64,000 bases of DNA. It comes from Rhodovastum atsumiense (lineage in GTDB: Bacteria > Pseudomonadota > Alphaproteobacteria > Acetobacterales > Acetobacteraceae). Positions 42,714 to 51,363 of the stretch are shown here, in pieces; position 1 is the first letter of the stretch, and the number at the start of each line of letters is the position of its first letter. The notes under the pieces are model-generated. The model was not told the DNA's origin, ran no database searches, and saw only the letters and a list, made by a program, of their open reading frames with translations. The translations under genes were made by a program, and so were the position numbers. The DNA is taken from positions 1-64,000 of the forward strand of contig JAMFSE010000055.1 of NCBI GenBank assembly GCA_026225115.1, written 5' to 3'.

Positions 42714-45700
42714 ATGTCCAAGACTATCGACTCGCTTGAGCTGCCGGTAAACGACGCGCCACCCTGGCTGCAAGGGCCCGGCGAAGTTCGCAGGCTGATG
42801 CTGGCCTGCGACTGGAATGCGACGCCGCTTGGCCCGCCGGCCAGCTGGCCTGAAAGCCTGCGCGCTGTCGTCCGGGTTATGCTGACATCCCGATTTGCCA
42901 TGTGGATGGCCTGGGGTCCGGAACTGACCTTCCTGTGCAACGACGCCTATCTGCCAACGGTCGGCCTGCGGCGTGATTGGGTAATCGGCAGCCGGTCGGA
43001 TAAGGTATGGGCGGAGATCTGGCCGGATATCAGCCCCCGGATTTCGCATGTGCTCACCACCGGCGAGGCGACCTGGGATGAGGCGCTGTTGTTGCATCTG
43101 GAGCGCAGCGGCTTCGCCGAAGAGACCTATCACACATTTTCATACTCGCCGCTGGCCGATGATGAAGGTGTGACGAGCGGCATGCTATGCGTGGTGGCCG
43201 AGGTGACCGAACGGGAGATTGGCGAGCGCCAGTTGAACACGCTGCGCGATGTCGGCAGCAGGCTCGCCGCGGCGTCTTCCCGCGCCGAGGTAATGGCGAG
43301 TTTGGAGACCAGCCTTAAGGCCGGCGCGCAAGATCTGCCGTTCGCTTTGGTTTATCTAGCGGATGCGGCAGGCGCACTCCAGCTCACCGCCGTGCATGAT
43401 GCAGATGGGCATATCGGCTCGGCCCATCATGGCGAACTCACCGGGCCGGCCGCCTGGCAACTTGCCGCGGCGGGTAAGGGGGCGCCGATTCTGGTCGATC
43501 TCGAACGAGATTCGGACCGGCAAAAAAATCCGGAATTCTTCGATCGCCCGCGGCAGGCCGTGGTCTCTTCGATCGCCCGGGCGGAGGGTGGGGATGCCGT
43601 CGGCTATCTGGTCACCGGCCTCAATCCGCACCGCATGTTCGATTCCGGCTACCAGGGTTTTGTCGAACTGCTCACAGCGCAGATCGCGGCCGCGATTGCG
43701 CGTGCCGATGAATATGACCGCGCCCGGGAACGGGCCGAGGCGCTGGCTGAAATCGATCGCGCCAAAACCGCTTTCTTCTCGAATGTCTCGCATGAGTTCC
43801 GTACGCCGCTGACGCTGATGCTGGGGCCGCTTGAGGATGCGCTGGCGACGGAGAACCTGCCCGCTGCCCAGCGCGAGCAGCTGGAAATGGCGCATAGGAA
43901 TGCGCTGCGCTTGCTGCGCCTGGTGAATTCTCTGCTTGATTTTTCGCGCATCGAGGCGGGGCGGGTGCAGGCGCTGTACCGGCCGACGGATCTGCCTGCC
44001 CTGACCGCGGATCTCACCTCTTCCTTCCGCGCCGCCACCAACAAAGCGGGGCTGGAACTGACCGTTGAGATGCCGGCGTTGAGCCAGCCGGTCTATGTCG
44101 ATCGCGACATGTGGGAGAAGATTGTTCTCAACCTTTTGTCAAATGCTTTCAAATTTACCTTTGAAGGTGGGATCAAGGTTGCGTTACGCGAACATGATGG
44201 CGAAGTCGAGCTCACCGTGCGCGACACCGGGACCGGCATTGCAGCTGACCAGATCGAGAAGCTTTTCGATCGCTTCCATCGAGTCGAAGGTGCCAAGGGC
44301 CGGAGCTTTGAGGGCTCGGGCATCGGCCTTGCGCTGGTGCGTGAGCTGGTGGGGCTGCATAAGGGCCGCATTTCTGTGGCAAGCGTTGAGGGTTCCGGCT
44401 CCGTCTTTACCGTGACCCTGCCGCTTGGCGCTGCGCATTTGCCGCCGGCACAGGTTCTGAAGGATGGCTTGCAGATCCTGCAGGTTTCGCAGTCTCAAAC
44501 CTTTGTCGAAGAGGCGCTACGCTGGCTGCCCGGTAATGCCGAAATATATCTGGATGCCGAGGCGCCGCGCGAATTTGGCCTGGGCGCCGCGGAGCCGGGG
44601 ATTGCCGAACGGCGATATGTTGTGCTCGCCGACGATAACGCCGATCTACGCGACTATATTTGCCGGCTGCTGGTCGGTCATGGCTACGAGGTGGAACCGG
44701 TGGGGGATGGCGAGGCTGCCCTTGCGGCGCTGCGCAACCGGCGGCCGGATATTCTCGTCACCGATGTGATGATGCCGCTGCTCGATGGATTTGGCCTGCT
44801 TCGGGCGGTGCGCGAAGACGCCGCCTTGCGAGACCTGCCGGTGGTGATGCTTTCAGCACGCGCCGGCGACGAGGCGAAGGTGGAAGGCCTGGACTCCGGC
44901 GCCGATGATTACCTCACCAAGCCCTTTTCCAGCCGCGAGTTGCTGGCGCGGATCGCTGCCAATATTGCCATGGCGCGGCTGCGGCGCGATGCTGCGGAGG
45001 CAGTGCGCGCTAGCGAAGTGAAAGCACTTGAGCAGGCCGAACGCGTGCAGCTAGCGCTGGATGCCGGCGCTATTATCGGTACCTGGATCTGGAATGTTAA
45101 GACCGATCGCGTGTTTGGCGATGAGTTATTCGCGCGTGCCTTCGACGTCGATCCGGAGCGCTCGCGTAGCGGCGTCTCGCTGGCGGAGGTAGCCGCTTCC
45201 ATCCATGCGGAGGATCGAGACCGGGTTGTAGGCGAGATCGGCGAGGCGTTGCAGCGCGGCGGCCCGTTTCGCAGCGAATATCGGGTTCGCCAGCATGACG
45301 GCGTGTATCGCTGGATTGAAGCCAATGGCCGCGTTGATCTGGACGCCAATGGCGAAGCCATCAGATCCCCTGGCGTGCTGATTGAAATTGAGCACCGGCG
45401 CGCGATCGAGGCCGAGTTGCGGGACCTGAACCAGGCGCTGGAAGATCGCGTACAGGCGGCCATCGCGCAGCGCGAGAAGGCCGAGGAGGCGTTGCGCCAG
45501 TCACAGAAGATGGAAGCAGTCGGCCAACTGACAGGCGGGATCGCGCATGATTTCAATAATCTGCTCACCGGTATTTACGGCAGCCTTCAAATGCTCGAGA
45601 CCCGGGTGGCGCAGGGGCGGCTGGATGCGATTCCGCGCTATATCGACGCGGCGCAGGGGGCGGCGAAGCGAGCGGCGGCGCTGACGCAAAGATTGCTCGC

Positions 45701-46634
45701 GTTCTCCCGGCGGCAAACGCTGGATCCCAAGCCGACGAATGTAAACCGGCTGATTTCCGATATGGAAGAGCTGATTCGCCGCACGGGTGGCCCGGATATC
45801 AGTGTGGAGGTGGTCGGTGCGGTTGGCCTGTGGCCGGTGCTGATCGACCAGAACCAGCTGGAAAACGCGCTGCTTAACCTTTGCATCAATGCGCGCGACG
45901 CGATGCCGGACGGCGGCAGGCTGACGATTGAGACCGCGAATCGATGGCTTGATGGAACCGCCGGCAAAGAACGCGATCTGCCGCCGGGCCAATATGTCTC
46001 GCTGTGCGTGACCGACACCGGGACCGGCATGTCGAAGGAAACGGCGGAGCGGATTTTCGAGCCGTTTTTTACCACCAAGCCGCTTGGGCAGGGAACCGGG
46101 CTTGGCCTGTCGATGATCTACGGTTTTGTGCGGCAGTCCAACGGCCAAGTGCGGGTTTATTCCGAGCTTGGGGCCGGCACGACGATGTGCATCTACATGC
46201 CGCGCTACCATGGTGAGACGCCTACCGATGCCGTCGTCGAGGATGCGGCCGGTTTTGAGAGCGGGTTTGGTGAGACCGTTCTGGTGATAGACGATGAGCC
46301 GACCGTGCGGTTGCTGCTGGTGGATTTGCTGCAGGATGCCGGCTACCGGGTGCTGGAGGCCGGCGACGGCGTTGCCGGTTTGAAAATTCTGCAATCGGAT
46401 ATCCGCATTGATTTGCTGATCACCGATGTCGGGTTGCCGGGCGGAATGAACGGGCGGCAGGTGGCGGATGCTGCGAGGGTTATCCGCACCACGCTCAAAG
46501 TGCTGTTCATCACCGGCTATGCGGAGAATGCCATCATCGGCAATGGTCATCTGGAGCCGGGTATGCAGGTCATCACCAAGCCTTTTTCCATGGAGGCGAT
46601 CGCCACGAAAGTAAGGGACATGATCGACCAATGA
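42714..46634 (+). CDS. Double hybrid sensor histidine kinase
   Basis: 1306 residues, with no membrane helix seen. In order: PAS-like domain (about 25-165), GAF-like domain (about 175-325), first kinase with SHEFRTPL (about 360) and NLLSNAFKF (about 472), receiver 1 (about 635-750, phosphoaspartate in LVTDVMMP, about 683), PAS (about 775-900), second kinase of the HisKA type with GGIAHDFNNLL (about 941) and NLCINARDAMP (about 1056), and receiver 2 (about 1190-1305, TDVGLPG). The two kinase modules belong to different subfamilies. No output regulator gene is nearby. The leader holds palindromes CTTTCGAAAG (42605-42614) and GTATCGATAC (42702-42711). Confidence 0.92.
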   Translation: MSKTIDSLELPVNDAPPWLQGPGEVRRLMLACDWNATPLGPPASWPESLRAVVRVMLTSRFAMWMAWGPELTFLCNDAYLPTVGLRRDWVIGSRSDKVWAEIWPDISPRISHVLTTGEATWDEALLLHLERSGFAEETYHTFSYSPLADDEGVTSGMLCVVAEVTEREIGERQLNTLRDVGSRLAAASSRAEVMASLETSLKAGAQDLPFALVYLADAAGALQLTAVHDADGHIGSAHHGELTGPAAWQLAAAGKGAPILVDLERDSDRQKNPEFFDRPRQAVVSSIARAEGGDAVGYLVTGLNPHRMFDSGYQGFVELLTAQIAAAIARADEYDRARERAEALAEIDRAKTAFFSNVSHEFRTPLTLMLGPLEDALATENLPAAQREQLEMAHRNALRLLRLVNSLLDFSRIEAGRVQALYRPTDLPALTADLTSSFRAATNKAGLELTVEMPALSQPVYVDRDMWEKIVLNLLSNAFKFTFEGGIKVALREHDGEVELTVRDTGTGIAADQIEKLFDRFHRVEGAKGRSFEGSGIGLALVRELVGLHKGRISVASVEGSGSVFTVTLPLGAAHLPPAQVLKDGLQILQVSQSQTFVEEALRWLPGNAEIYLDAEAPREFGLGAAEPGIAERRYVVLADDNADLRDYICRLLVGHGYEVEPVGDGEAALAALRNRRPDILVTDVMMPLLDGFGLLRAVREDAALRDLPVVMLSARAGDEAKVEGLDSGADDYLTKPFSSRELLARIAANIAMARLRRDAAEAVRASEVKALEQAERVQLALDAGAIIGTWIWNVKTDRVFGDELFARAFDVDPERSRSGVSLAEVAASIHAEDRDRVVGEIGEALQRGGPFRSEYRVRQHDGVYRWIEANGRVDLDANGEAIRSPGVLIEIEHRRAIEAELRDLNQALEDRVQAAIAQREKAEEALRQSQKMEAVGQLTGGIAHDFNNLLTGIYGSLQMLETRVAQGRLDAIPRYIDAAQGAAKRAAALTQRLLAFSRRQTLDPKPTNVNRLISDMEELIRRTGGPDISVEVVGAVGLWPVLIDQNQLENALLNLCINARDAMPDGGRLTIETANRWLDGTAGKERDLPPGQYVSLCVTDTGTGMSKETAERIFEPFFTTKPLGQGTGLGLSMIYGFVRQSNGQVRVYSELGAGTTMCIYMPRYHGETPTDAVVEDAAGFESGFGETVLVIDDEPTVRLLLVDLLQDAGYRVLEAGDGVAGLKILQSDIRIDLLITDVGLPGGMNGRQVADAARVIRTTLKVLFITGYAENAIIGNGHLEPGMQVITKPFSMEAIATKVRDMIDQ

Positions 46635-46674
46635 GTTCGGATGCACGGGGGTCGGCCGCGCCTGGAATTCCGTT

Positions 46675-47085
46675 CTACGGGCTTGGTGCCGCCACGACAA
46701 CGGCGGCGATCGAGCTTTGGGCCGGCGCCAGTTTCAGCGCCTGCTCCGTGGGAACGCCGGCTGCTTGCAAAACCTGATCGATCGGCCGGAACAGCAGACT
46801 GACTTTTCCATCCTCCCTCCGCCGCACCAGCAATTTTAAAGGCAGATCCAATGCGGCATCCGGATTTGCCAGCATGATGGGTGTGCCGCCCTTGGGATGG
46901 CCGTAGATAAGGACGATTGTCGGCGGCATTTCCAGACCAAATTCCTGCGCCGCCGCCGCATGATCGATGCGCGCAAAAAGCTTCAGCCCAGCTTGCGCGA
47001 TCGCCGAGGTCAGGCGCGCAACCGTGACTTCGAAATCATAGGCGCTGATTTTTTCCTGATAGGCACTGTCCAAAAGCTTCTCCAT
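46675..47085 (-). CDS. DUF302 domain protein
   Basis: 136 residues. The DUF302 fold covers about 15-125: SAYDFEVTVARLTSAIAQAGLKLFARIDHAAAAQEFGLEMPPTIVLIYGHPKGGTPIM. Function is not established; members are often near metal or redox genes. It lies 15 bp after the quinone-oxidoreductase gene on the same strand, so is probably its partner in one transcript, and ends convergent with the histidine-kinase gene. Confidence 0.85.
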   Translation of the reverse strand: MEKLLDSAYQEKISAYDFEVTVARLTSAIAQAGLKLFARIDHAAAAQEFGLEMPPTIVLIYGHPKGGTPIMLANPDAALDLPLKLLVRRREDGKVSLLFRPIDQVLQAAGVPTEQALKLAPAQSSIAAVVVAAPSP

Positions 47086-47100
47086 CCTACCCTCCTTTTC

Positions 47101-48075
47101 TTAAATGATGTCGACAACGAGCTTGCCATTTGCACCTAAAGCCAGCGCCGCATGCGCGGCCTCGACTTCCACAAGAGAAAAAAACCTGGGATCAACGCGC
47201 GGCTGCAATTTACCGGCTTCAGCCAGAATTGCGGCCTCGGCGAGGATTTCGCCGTGACGCGCCCTGCCCTCTCCGCTGAGCAGCGGCATCAGCGTGAACA
47301 CGCCGGAATACGTTGCCGCCTTGAAGGATAACGGAGCCAGGGCATGCGTGCCCCAGCCGAGGCAGCTGACGACATGGCCAAATTTCGCGACCGCTTCGAA
47401 AGAGGCGTCCAAAACGCCTCCTCCGACGGTGTCGTAAACAATCTCAAAGCCCCTGCCTTCGGTAAACTGCAGTTTCTGCTCGGCGACCGGCAAGTCTCTG
47501 GGGACCAGGCTGGCGCCGAGCGAATGGATGTAGCCTGCGTTGGCGGGACGGTCGGTTGCGAACACCTTTGCCCCAAGCGCATGTGCAATCTGCACCGCCA
47601 TATGGCCAACCCCGCCGGAGCCGCCTTGCACCAGCACGGTTTGGCCTGCTTTGCCCCGTGCTCGGTCCACCAGACCTTCCCAGGCGGTGATAACAGCCAG
47701 CGGCATCGCGGCCGCTTCACGCATCGATAGATTTTTCGGCTTCAGCGCCAGCAAATCTGCAGCCACCGCCGCAAACTCGGCAAGCGAACCCTGCACGCCG
47801 CCGACGCCGCCAGTCATACCATACACCGCGTCACCCTGTTTAAAACGGTCAACGCCGGGGCCAGCCTCCTCCACCACCCCTGCCATGTCGATGCCGACGA
47901 TCGCCGGCAAGGCATGCCGCGCGTGGCCGGCGGCGCCGGCACGGATTTTGGCATCCAGCGGGTTCACGCCGCTGGCATTAATCCGCACCAGTACCTGACC
48001 CGGGCCAGGCGCCGGCCGGTCAATTTCCGCCAGCCGGAACGGCCCATTAGGGAAGTCCAATACGATTGCCTTCAT
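47101..48075 (-). CDS. Zinc-independent quinone oxidoreductase (MDR superfamily)
   Basis: 324 residues from the ATG at 48073-48075. GroES-like half (VRINASGVNPLDAKIRAG, IVGIDMAGVVEEAG) and nucleotide half with VLVQGGSGGVGHMAVQIAHALGAKVFATD, the AXXGXXG-type motif of quinone reductases. Catalytic zinc ligands of true alcohol dehydrogenases are absent. It would reduce quinones or enones with NADPH. It is divergent from the AraC regulator gene with a 129-bp spacer, so that regulator probably controls it. Confidence 0.9.
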   Translation of the reverse strand: MKAIVLDFPNGPFRLAEIDRPAPGPGQVLVRINASGVNPLDAKIRAGAAGHARHALPAIVGIDMAGVVEEAGPGVDRFKQGDAVYGMTGGVGGVQGSLAEFAAVAADLLALKPKNLSMREAAAMPLAVITAWEGLVDRARGKAGQTVLVQGGSGGVGHMAVQIAHALGAKVFATDRPANAGYIHSLGASLVPRDLPVAEQKLQFTEGRGFEIVYDTVGGGVLDASFEAVAKFGHVVSCLGWGTHALAPLSFKAATYSGVFTLMPLLSGEGRARHGEILAEAAILAEAGKLQPRVDPRFFSLVEVEAAHAALALGANGKLVVDII

Positions 48076-48204
48076 CTTCTGCCCGGCCCTGTTCATCATT
48101 TGCGCGGTCTTTCCAATATCCGTAGGCTCAAGCTAGACCGGAAGGACCGCTGGCGAGATGGCAGAACGGGGCAAAAAATCGTTTATGCGGATCAAATCGC
48201 CATC

Positions 48205-49140
48205 ATGAATGGCGTGGATGCCTTCGCCGGTATTGCGCCGCTGCTCCGCGTACGGCCCGAACTGCAGGCGCTCTGTAATTTCGGCGTGAAATGGGCAGCG
48301 CCGCATGATTTGGAGGAGGCCGGCTGGGCACCCTTCCATGTCGTCACCCATGGCGAGTGCCAGCTGGATACGCATGAGGCGCGGGGAATTACGCTAGGCA
48401 CCGGGGATATCGCCGTGCTGCCGCATGGCGATCGGCATACCGTCAAGGCGAGGACGGAGTTTACGGAGCCAGGCGGTCCGATTGTCAGCCGAAACTTAAG
48501 CAACGGCCTGACCCTGAAAACCAATGTCACCGGCGAGCCGGATACCCAGCTCATCTGCGGCAGGTTCAAATTTGAACAATCCCGCGACAACATGGTGCTG
48601 GCGGGCCTCCCGGCGGTCGTCATTGTCGAGCAATCCTACGGCCCGCAGGCCGCGCGGATCGCCCGGCTGGTTGCCGCCATGCGCGAGGAACTGGACGAGG
48701 ACGGGGCCGGCTCGGTGGCGGTCGCGGCGGATCTGGCAACCGCGATCATCACCATCGTGCTGCGGGTGCACTTTGAGAAGACCCAGGCCAAAGCCGGCAT
48801 CATCGCGCTGCTGGCACATCGGCAGACCGGCCGGGCCGTCACCGCCATGCTGGGCGACCCCAAGCGGGATTGGACGCTGGATGAGCTTGCGGCGCTTGCC
48901 GGCGCCTCCCGCGCGACCTTCGTGCGGCTATTTCAGAAAACCGGCGGCAGCGCCCCCCTCGCCTTTTTGAGTGAGCTCCGGCTCAGCCTGGCGCATCGGC
49001 GGCTGGTTTCAAGCCGGGCGCCGCTGGCCGATATCGCGGACGCCGCGGGCTACCAATCCGAGAGCGCGTTCAGCCGCGCCTATAAAACCCGCTTCGGCCA
49101 ATCGCCCGGTGCGGCACGCAAAATCCAATCTCCACCCTGA
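48205..49140 (+). CDS. AraC-family transcriptional regulator
   Basis: 311 residues from the ATG at 48205 (MNGVDAF). N-terminal cupin sensor of the CupinC6 type (about 10-180, with HGECQLDTHEARGITLGTGDIAVLPHGDRH) and C-terminal double helix-turn-helix (about 210-305: LDELAALAGASRATFVRLFQKTGGSAPLAFL, LADIADAAGYQSESAFSRAYKTRFGQSP). The frame is open a further 97 codons but they run into the opposite gene. It is divergent from the quinone oxidoreductase-DUF302 pair, the usual layout for its target. Confidence 0.92.
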   Translation: MNGVDAFAGIAPLLRVRPELQALCNFGVKWAAPHDLEEAGWAPFHVVTHGECQLDTHEARGITLGTGDIAVLPHGDRHTVKARTEFTEPGGPIVSRNLSNGLTLKTNVTGEPDTQLICGRFKFEQSRDNMVLAGLPAVVIVEQSYGPQAARIARLVAAMREELDEDGAGSVAVAADLATAIITIVLRVHFEKTQAKAGIIALLAHRQTGRAVTAMLGDPKRDWTLDELAALAGASRATFVRLFQKTGGSAPLAFLSELRLSLAHRRLVSSRAPLADIADAAGYQSESAFSRAYKTRFGQSPGAARKIQSPP

Positions 49141-49177
49141 GCATGGCGGCGCGCGGGGAATCTGCGATACTGACCCA

Positions 49178-49864
49178 ATGAAAATCATTATATTCGGCGC
49201 AACCGGAATGGTGGGACAGGGCGTGTTGCGCGAATGCTTGCGCGATCCGAATATAAATCTGGTCCTCACCGTCGGCCGCACGGCGACACATGTGTCGAAC
49301 AGTAAGCTGCGAGAGATCGAACATGCGGATCTTTGGAATTACGGCGCGATCGAAACCGAGCTTACCGGGTTCGACGCCTGCTTCTTCTGCCTCGGCGTTT
49401 CTTCCGGCGGTATGAAGCCGGGCGCATATGCGCATATGACCTTTGATTTGACAATGGCGGCGGCGCAGACCTTATGCCGGCTGAATCCGGAAATGGTATT
49501 CACCTACGTCACCGGCGCCGGAGCGGATACGACGGAGCAAGGTTCCAGCATGTGGGCGCGCGTTAAAGGCCGGACGGAAAATGCACTGCTTCGCTTGCCG
49601 TTCAAGGCAGCCTACATGTTTCGCCCCGGCGTAATCCGGCCGCTGCACGGCATACGCTCAAAAACCCCAGCCTATCGTATCGGCTATGTGTTCATGGCCC
49701 CGGTCTTGCCCTTTCTGCAATGGGCGTTTCCAGCCGCCGTCGCCACAACGGAAACACTGGGACTGGCGATGATCGAGGTTGCCAAACATGGATCGCCAAA
49801 ATCCATTCTTGAAGCTTCGGATATTCTCGTCCTCACCCGCGCGGCAAAAGGCCGAGCCGCATGA
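49178..49864 (+). CDS. NAD(P)H-binding Rossmann protein (epimerase-like)
   Basis: 228 residues from the ATG at 49178. The N-terminus MKIIIFGATGMVGQGVLREC is the GxxGxxG nucleotide site of atypical short-chain dehydrogenases; FCLGVSSGGMKPGAYAHMTFDLTMAAA follows. The classical YxxxK is not obvious, so it may be a binding rather than catalytic member. It is 37 bp after the AraC gene and overlaps the DUF1543 gene by 4 bp. Confidence 0.85.
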   Translation: MKIIIFGATGMVGQGVLRECLRDPNINLVLTVGRTATHVSNSKLREIEHADLWNYGAIETELTGFDACFFCLGVSSGGMKPGAYAHMTFDLTMAAAQTLCRLNPEMVFTYVTGAGADTTEQGSSMWARVKGRTENALLRLPFKAAYMFRPGVIRPLHGIRSKTPAYRIGYVFMAPVLPFLQWAFPAAVATTETLGLAMIEVAKHGSPKSILEASDILVLTRAAKGRAA

Positions 49865-50412
49865 GCAACAAGCTGTTTGCCGTCGTTCTCGGTGGGCGCG
49901 CACCCAAGTGCAATACCGAGCTGCATGACGTCGTCTTCGCCATCGCGGGGAGCATCGAAGCAACGTACGAACAGCTCATGGACCAATGGTTGGGAGACCT
50001 TCCCGGCCTGCATCTTGATTCCTGGGTGGAGCTGGACATTGTCGATGGCTATGAAGTCGAGATTTCCGATCATGCCGCCCCCAGCGGCAAGCAACTCTAT
50101 TTCGTCAATCTGGGCGCCTATGCAGATGGCATCTTTGGCGAGCTGCATGCCAATTATTTTCTCGTTGCAAATGACAAACAGGAAGCTAAATCACGCGCCA
50201 AGGCGATGGCACCGAAAATGCTGCAGGGACCGGTGCATACGGATGACCTGCACGAAGTAGATGATTGCATCGCGGTGGAATGTCCTGGACGGCATATCGC
50301 GCTGAAAACTTCGAACGAGGTCCGGGAAATACAGCCGGTGAATGGCTATCATATCATTCCGGAGGCCATGATTCGGGGTTATCTGGCACGCAGGAATTTA
50401 TCGTCAATATAG
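49861..50412 (+). CDS. DUF1543 domain protein
   Basis: 183 residues of the DUF1543 family. The domain appears twice: KLFAVVLGGRAPKCNTELHDVVFAIAGSIE at the N-terminus and LYFVNLGAYADGIFGELHANYFLVANDKQEAKSRAKA in the middle, both with the LGG/LG-E-H pattern. Function unknown. Its ATG overlaps the stop of the preceding gene, so the two are translationally coupled. Confidence 0.85.
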   Translation: MSNKLFAVVLGGRAPKCNTELHDVVFAIAGSIEATYEQLMDQWLGDLPGLHLDSWVELDIVDGYEVEISDHAAPSGKQLYFVNLGAYADGIFGELHANYFLVANDKQEAKSRAKAMAPKMLQGPVHTDDLHEVDDCIAVECPGRHIALKTSNEVREIQPVNGYHIIPEAMIRGYLARRNLSSI

Positions 50413-50505
50413 TATTGGCTCCATTTTGCCGATCGCAAGCGGCTCTATGAAATTTATGCTGCGCTGCGCATAATTCGGCGGCGACGACAGCAGAAGGAAT
50501 TATTC

Positions 50506-51153
50506 ATGGATAAAGCACCGAGCGAACGCACCAGGGTCAAGCGTTACAACCATCTGGCGAAATATGACGCTGAAACGATCCACGGCATTCTCGATGCGAT
50601 GCCGATGTGCAGCGTCGGCTACGTGTTCGAGGGCAAGCCCGTCGTCACCCCCACCATGCAATGGCGAGACGGCAATATGATTTACTGGCACGGCTCGTCC
50701 GCCAGCCGCATGCTGCGCGCAGTCGCAACGCATCAGGTCTGTGTCTGCGTCTCGATCGTCGACGCGCTGGTGCTTGCCCGTTCGGCCTACAACTATAACC
50801 TCAACCACCGCTCGGTGATGGTATTCGGCGAGGCGCGGCAAATTACGGATGACCAGGAGAAACGCCACCAGCTGGAGAATTTTGTGAACAAGGTCATCCC
50901 CGGTCAGTGGGACCGCTTGCGCCCGGTCCACGAAAAGGAATTGAAGGCAACAACGCTGATGTCGCTGGAAATCTCCGAGGCTTCCGCGAAACTCCGGACG
51001 GGCCATACGGAAGACGACGAAGAAGACTATGCATTTCCGGTCTGGTGCGGGTTGGTGCCGGTCAGCTTCAACATCGCCGCCCCCATCGCCGACCCACGTA
51101 ACCTACCGGGCCTGGAGATGCCGGAGGAGGTGCTGGCGTTCAAGTTAGGCTGA
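50506..51153 (+). CDS. Pyridoxamine 5'-phosphate oxidase-like FMN-binding protein
   Basis: 215 residues of the split-barrel flavin fold. The FMN region is MPMCSVGYVFEGKPVVTPTMQWRDGNMIYWHGSSASRMLRA, then HRSVMVFGEARQI. The C-terminal half (EDYAFPVWCGLVPV) is typical of the branch once called nitroimidazole resistance-like. It is not PdxH itself. ATG with GAAGGA 8 bp upstream. It stands 94 bp after the DUF1543 gene and is convergent with the permease, with repeat copy D between. Confidence 0.85.
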   Translation: MDKAPSERTRVKRYNHLAKYDAETIHGILDAMPMCSVGYVFEGKPVVTPTMQWRDGNMIYWHGSSASRMLRAVATHQVCVCVSIVDALVLARSAYNYNLNHRSVMVFGEARQITDDQEKRHQLENFVNKVIPGQWDRLRPVHEKELKATTLMSLEISEASAKLRTGHTEDDEEDYAFPVWCGLVPVSFNIAAPIADPRNLPGLEMPEEVLAFKLG

Positions 51154-51170
51154 AGCTGAAGGCAAGAATC

Positions 51171-51360
51171 AAGTAACTTCTTTTCTGAAGAAAAGAAGCA
51201 AAAGACTTTTATGAATCTGGTTCATGGGCGCTGTCCGCGACAACGCCCATAAACCAGCATAATAAAGTTTTTTGCGCAGCTGGCGTCCCGATGACTGAGC
51301 AGCGGAGCTGCGAAGTCTGAATCGGGCCGCCCGATAATCTTCAAAAAAGCGCTGCTTCCT
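51171..51360. repeat. Compound palindromic intergenic repeat, copy D (interrupted form)
   Basis: Outer hairpin 1 is CTTCTTTTCT with AGAAAAGAAG (51177-51198). The central dyad pairs TGGTTCATGGGCG with CGCCCATAAACCA. After AAAGTTTTTTGCGC about 64 bp of unrelated sequence precede CAAAAAAGCGC, so the left arm of hairpin 2 is replaced or interrupted. It separates the convergent PNPOx-like and permease genes. Confidence 0.72.
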
Positions 51361-51363
51361 TGT

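Noticed and set aside
45501-46700. 399-codon minus-strand ORF under the histidine kinase
   Set aside because: Shadow frame of the hybrid kinase; composition typical of antisense frames.
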